Origin: JAKQHY01 sp034429475
GTDB lineage: Bacteria; Chloroflexota; Anaerolineae; B4-G1; SLSP01
NCBI GenBank assembly: GCA_034429475.1
Contig: DAOUGD010000275.1
Span: 1 to 5,933, forward strand
DNA length: 5,933 nucleotides
Direction of reading: 5' to 3'
Below are positions 3,341-5,933 of this stretch, in pieces. The position numbers were made by a program, and so were the translations under genes. The notes below the pieces were generated by a model, which had not been told where the DNA came from, did no database searches, and was given only the letters and a program-made list of their open reading frames with translations. Position 1 is the stretch's first letter, and every line of letters begins with the position of its first letter.

Positions 3341-5933
3341 TCATTGTAAGAGGCTATCCCCAGACTTCAATTTCTCCCAGGCTTCAAGGACCAGCCTTTT
3401 CGTCCGATACTCCCCGAACGCCTTGACCTCCTTCTCCTTCAACACCCGGAACGTCTCCCCCGGAAAGTCCTCTCCATAGACGTCCGCCGGATCGAGGATG
3501 TAGCGCAGTTCTTCTTCGGTGAGGCCGTAGAGGCGGGCGTAAGTCGCGTCGAGTTCCGCGCGGAGCACGGCGCGGCGTTCCTCATTCCAAATGAAAGGAG
3601 AAGGCTGAGACGAGGGGGCGACGGGGTTGTGTGGGAACCAGCGATTCCACGTCTCCACGCCGATTTCGGCCAGCACGTCTTGCGCGAAGGGAGCCAGATC
3701 CCACGCGGTGTAGACGAGTTCTACGACGCGCGGGACGATGAAGGCGAGGTCGGTAGACGAGTAGACGGTAGGCGGTAGGACGGGGAGTTGCCGCAGCAAA
3801 CTGTAGGTAAGATGCATACCGCCCATTTGTTGACGGGCACTGTAGTCGAGGGCTAAAGCATTCAGATTTCCTAAAAATGCTGCCAAAAGGCGAACTGACC
3901 CCTGAACAAATGCCAGTGGGGCCGTATGCCCCACACCGGCAAATGGCAGAAGGGTAAAAATGCAAGTGCGCTCATTGGTGGCATTAGTTACGTCACGAAA
4001 GCCTAAAAGCCAATTTCTATCCGTCCGATCCTGTAACCTTTTGTTGACTTCACTTTGGGCAACCCAATAGAATGGTAGAGGAAACCAATCAAGGTCTGAA
4101 TGTTGTTCAGTTATCACTTGCGCCAGGTTTGTAAAGCCGCGATCTGTTCGTTCCGCGTAACTCCCAAACCGGTGATCGAATTGCCAGATCATCTTGGCTT
4201 CATAAAGTGGCAACCATTCCTCATCGTCTACCTGGAAATGGTTGCCTTGTAATACACCACCTTGCACTTCCAACTGCTCGCGGGTGCGGAACAGGCTGGA
4301 GTCATTTGCCATATCAAGCATTCGCAAAAACGACACTCCCCACAGGTTCTCGCCTGTCTGCTCATTTTCTAGCACCGGCACACGGGCGTAAATCTTGCGC
4401 GTCAATTCGGCGTCGGGCCGGGTGCGGAAGATAGGACAAGTGCGGGTGTTGGGGTTGATGCGGGCGATGTCGTCGCGGGTCAGGGTGAAGTGGCGCAGAG
4501 ACTCCTCTACTTCGGGGAAATAACGGCAGAAGAAGACAAAATCCGGTTCGTTCCGCGTGATGGCTGCGCCGCCTATGGTCAATGCACAGAATTTGAAGGC
4601 GTGATGCACGTCGGGGAAAATAAAGGCTTCATTTTCAAAGCCTACCACACTCTGCAAGCGCTGGCTGTTCACCAGTTCCGCGAAAAAGTCTTGCGTGTAA
4701 AAATCGGTCACAATACCGGTCGGCAGAATCACGCCGACGCGCCCGCTGGGACTGAGCAGATGGGTTAGTAATTCGGCAAAAACCTGGTAGGTGTTGACGT
4801 CGCCCTGCGCCGTCAGCGGATAGCGGTCGCTGCCGCGCAGAAAACGGCTGGACGATTCGGCGGCGTGTTTGGCCGCCTGGAAGGACTGCCACAGGGCGGG
4901 ATTCGTCTGCGGCAACTGCTTGATCGCCTGCTCACGCGCCGCCTTGTTGGGCGCGCCGGCAATCGCCGGGTCGCGCGCGGCAAAGAATTCTTGCTCTTGC
5001 AGCTTGATCCGCTCCCAGGGGGGGTTGCTGAGAATAACATCAAAACCGGTAGACGGTAGACGGTAGACGGTAGACGGGTCGGCGGTCGGCGGTCGGCGGT
5101 CGGCAAATACATCGGGGAACTCCAAAGGCCAGTGGAAGAAGGGGTGCTCCACGGCCAGGGCGTTCGCCAGGCCCACTTTCTGGCCGTGCGCTGCGCCGGG
5201 GTGGGTCAGGTAGCTGCGCACGTCGGCGGTCGTCGGGATGGCGGCGCGCTGTTCCGGCGTCAGGTGGGCGAAAAACGGCGCCGTCCACAGGTTGCACGCC
5301 GTCCACAACTGCCACCAAAGCGTGCCCCGGTCGCGGGCCTGCTGGTAACGCGCTTGCTTGCGCCGGATCGCCGCCACATCCTCGTCCGGCTCCGCCGCGA
5401 TCTCCTGCCACAGCGCCGCCAGGTCGGCCACGTCGGGCGGGGTTTCGGCCTCGAAGAACGTCAACTGCCCCGCGCGCTCCTGCTGGTTCTGATCGCGCAG
5501 CCCCCGCGCCACGCCTTTGTCGTCGCCGCTCACCGGCTGGTAGGCGGCGTCGGGGATGCCCTCGGTCAGCACCGCCAGGTCCAGCACGCCCACCAGACTG
5601 TCACCGTGGCGGATGCGGTGGTCGAGGAAGGTCAGCGGCATCCCGCGATTGTGACCTTCCAGCCACAACGCCAGCTTGCACAAATCCACCGCCAGCGGAT
5701 TCAAGTCCACGCCGTAGAGGCACCGGCCGATCACATCGCGCACCGCCCGCCGGAACGCCGTCGGCGTGGGATGTTCCTCCCCCGTGCGTACCCGCGCCAG
5801 CTCGCGCCCCAGTCGCCGCGCCGCCGCCAGCAAAAACGCCCCGGAACCGCACGCGGGATCGGCGACGCGGATGGAAAGCAAGGCCTCTTCAGGCGAGGGG
5901 GTAAAATGATGAGGGGGAGAGGGGGAGAGGGGG
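3341..5933 (-). CDS. Eco57I/PglX-like N6-adenine DNA methyltransferase (5' partial)
   Basis: The protein transfers a methyl group from S-adenosylmethionine to adenine in DNA. The frame is open to the right edge (863 codons here), and the true start lies outside. The TTG at 5881 is not credible as a start because it sits seven codons before motif I. Motif I DPACGSG is at 5860-5840, GVDLNPLAVDLCK at about 5713-5675, FLDHRIRHGDSL at about 5629-5594 and catalytic motif IV NPPW at 5026-5015. The second half is a target-recognition-like region with LPLYEAKMIWQFDHRF and WLLGFRDVTNATNERT. It ends with FGEYRTKRLVLEAW (about 3418-3377), typical of this family's tail. Relatives are usually well over 1,000 residues, so several hundred N-terminal residues are probably missing. 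No endonuclease motif is visible in this part. It could belong to a DISARM-, BREX- or Druantia-like locus; the next genes fit defence but do not decide the type. Confidence 0.93.
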   Translation of the reverse strand, partial: PLSPSPPHHFTPSPEEALLSIRVADPACGSGAFLLAAARRLGRELARVRTGEEHPTPTAFRRAVRDVIGRCLYGVDLNPLAVDLCKLALWLEGHNRGMPLTFLDHRIRHGDSLVGVLDLAVLTEGIPDAAYQPVSGDDKGVARGLRDQNQQERAGQLTFFEAETPPDVADLAALWQEIAAEPDEDVAAIRRKQARYQQARDRGTLWWQLWTACNLWTAPFFAHLTPEQRAAIPTTADVRSYLTHPGAAHGQKVGLANALAVEHPFFHWPLEFPDVFADRRPPTADPSTVYRLPSTGFDVILSNPPWERIKLQEQEFFAARDPAIAGAPNKAAREQAIKQLPQTNPALWQSFQAAKHAAESSSRFLRGSDRYPLTAQGDVNTYQVFAELLTHLLSPSGRVGVILPTGIVTDFYTQDFFAELVNSQRLQSVVGFENEAFIFPDVHHAFKFCALTIGGAAITRNEPDFVFFCRYFPEVEESLRHFTLTRDDIARINPNTRTCPIFRTRPDAELTRKIYARVPVLENEQTGENLWGVSFLRMLDMANDSSLFRTREQLEVQGGVLQGNHFQVDDEEWLPLYEAKMIWQFDHRFGSYAERTDRGFTNLAQVITEQHSDLDWFPLPFYWVAQSEVNKRLQDRTDRNWLLGFRDVTNATNERTCIFTLLPFAGVGHTAPLAFVQGSVRLLAAFLGNLNALALDYSARQQMGGMHLTYSLLRQLPVLPPTVYSSTDLAFIVPRVVELVYTAWDLAPFAQDVLAEIGVETWNRWFPHNPVAPSSQPSPFIWNEERRAVLRAELDATYARLYGLTEEELRYILDPADVYGEDFPGETFRVLKEKEVKAFGEYRTKRLVLEAWEKLKSGDSLLQ
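3752..3780. repeat. Degenerate GGTAGAC heptamers in the methyltransferase C-terminal half
   Basis: The + strand reads GGTAGAC, GAGTAGAC (8 bp), GGTAGGC, GGTAGGA. In the methyltransferase frame it encodes roughly PPTVYSSTDL, echoing the peptide made by the perfect array at 5048-5104. It looks like an older, decayed copy of the same heptamer family in a linker of the target-recognition half. Confidence 0.6.
5048..5104. repeat. Two adjoining perfect heptamer arrays before methyltransferase motif IV
   Basis: The + strand has four perfect GGTAGAC units (5048-5075), one extra G (5076), then four perfect GGTCGGC units (5077-5104). The 57 bp equal 19 codons, so the block is frame-neutral only because of the single extra base. 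It encodes ADRRPPTADPSTVYRLPST and sits 21 bp upstream (in gene sense) of the NPPW codons, between FPDVF and GFDVIL. Related enzymes as I remember them have only a few residues there. Confidence 0.9.
5913..5933. repeat. GGGGGAGA octamer repeat at the right window edge, inside the methyltransferase frame
   Basis: GGGGGAGA occurs at 5913-5920 and 5921-5928, and GGGGG follows to the last base. On the coding strand this gives a Pro/Ser-rich peptide (PLSPSPPHHFTPSP) immediately before the native-looking EEALLSIRVADPACGSG. It is probably an insertion in the linker just ahead of motif I, and it may be where the assembly stopped. Confidence 0.65.

Noticed and set aside
4813..5411. Two other minus-strand frames (5411-5040 and 5112-4813) across the heptamer arrays
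   Set aside because: They are frame shadows of the methyltransferase. They matter only as the frames entered after gain or loss of a heptamer, not as genes.
5879..5881. TTG at 5881 as the methyltransferase start
   Set aside because: It lies only seven codons before motif I, lacks a ribosome-binding site, and the frame stays open upstream with native-looking residues.

Overview
The window is a fragment of a bacterial defence-type locus. Every gene I can support lies on the minus strand, so transcription runs from the right edge to the left edge. I see no tRNA, rRNA, CRISPR array, transposase or integrase. The protein style, and the presence of heptanucleotide (7-bp) tandem repeats in and between genes, remind me of Chloroflexota such as Anaerolineae. 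That is an impression from memory, not a proven assignment.

Layout in transcription order (right to left). (1) 5933-3341: an Eco57I/PglX-like N6-adenine DNA methyltransferase, open to the right edge, so its N-terminus is missing. (2) 3312-2017: an AAA15/AAA21-type ABC-like ATPase with a DUF3696-like C-terminus, 28 bp after the methyltransferase and behind a strong Shine-Dalgarno. (3) 2017-1415: a PIN-like nuclease candidate, coupled to the ATPase by a one-base TAATG overlap. (4) 1425-1174: a very acidic 83-residue protein overlapping the PIN gene by 11 bp. (5) 1173-1025: a 149-bp spacer with direct repeats, heptamers and a good Shine-Dalgarno. (6) 1024-1: the first 341 residues of a large DExH helicase that runs off the left edge.

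The methyltransferase and helicase look like the two ends of a modification/translocation defence system related to DISARM or Druantia-like loci. The ATPase, PIN and acidic-protein trio is tightly packed between them and is locally lower in G+C. It reads as a self-contained cassette: an ATPase sensor plus a nuclease effector, comparable in logic to PARIS, Septu or Gabija. I do not recognise this exact combination as a named system, and it is the best candidate here for something undescribed.

A second theme is short repeats inserted in frame into the coding regions, close to catalytic motifs. They include a GGTAGAC/GGTCGGC heptamer array 21 bp before the NPPW codons, a GC-rich REP-like palindrome ahead of the helicase Walker A, and G-rich low complexity at both window ends. 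The heptamer array is arranged so that gain or loss of one unit would frameshift the methyltransferase before its catalytic motif, which makes phase variation possible. Both window edges lie in low-complexity repeat inside a gene, as expected if this is a whole contig that broke at repeats.
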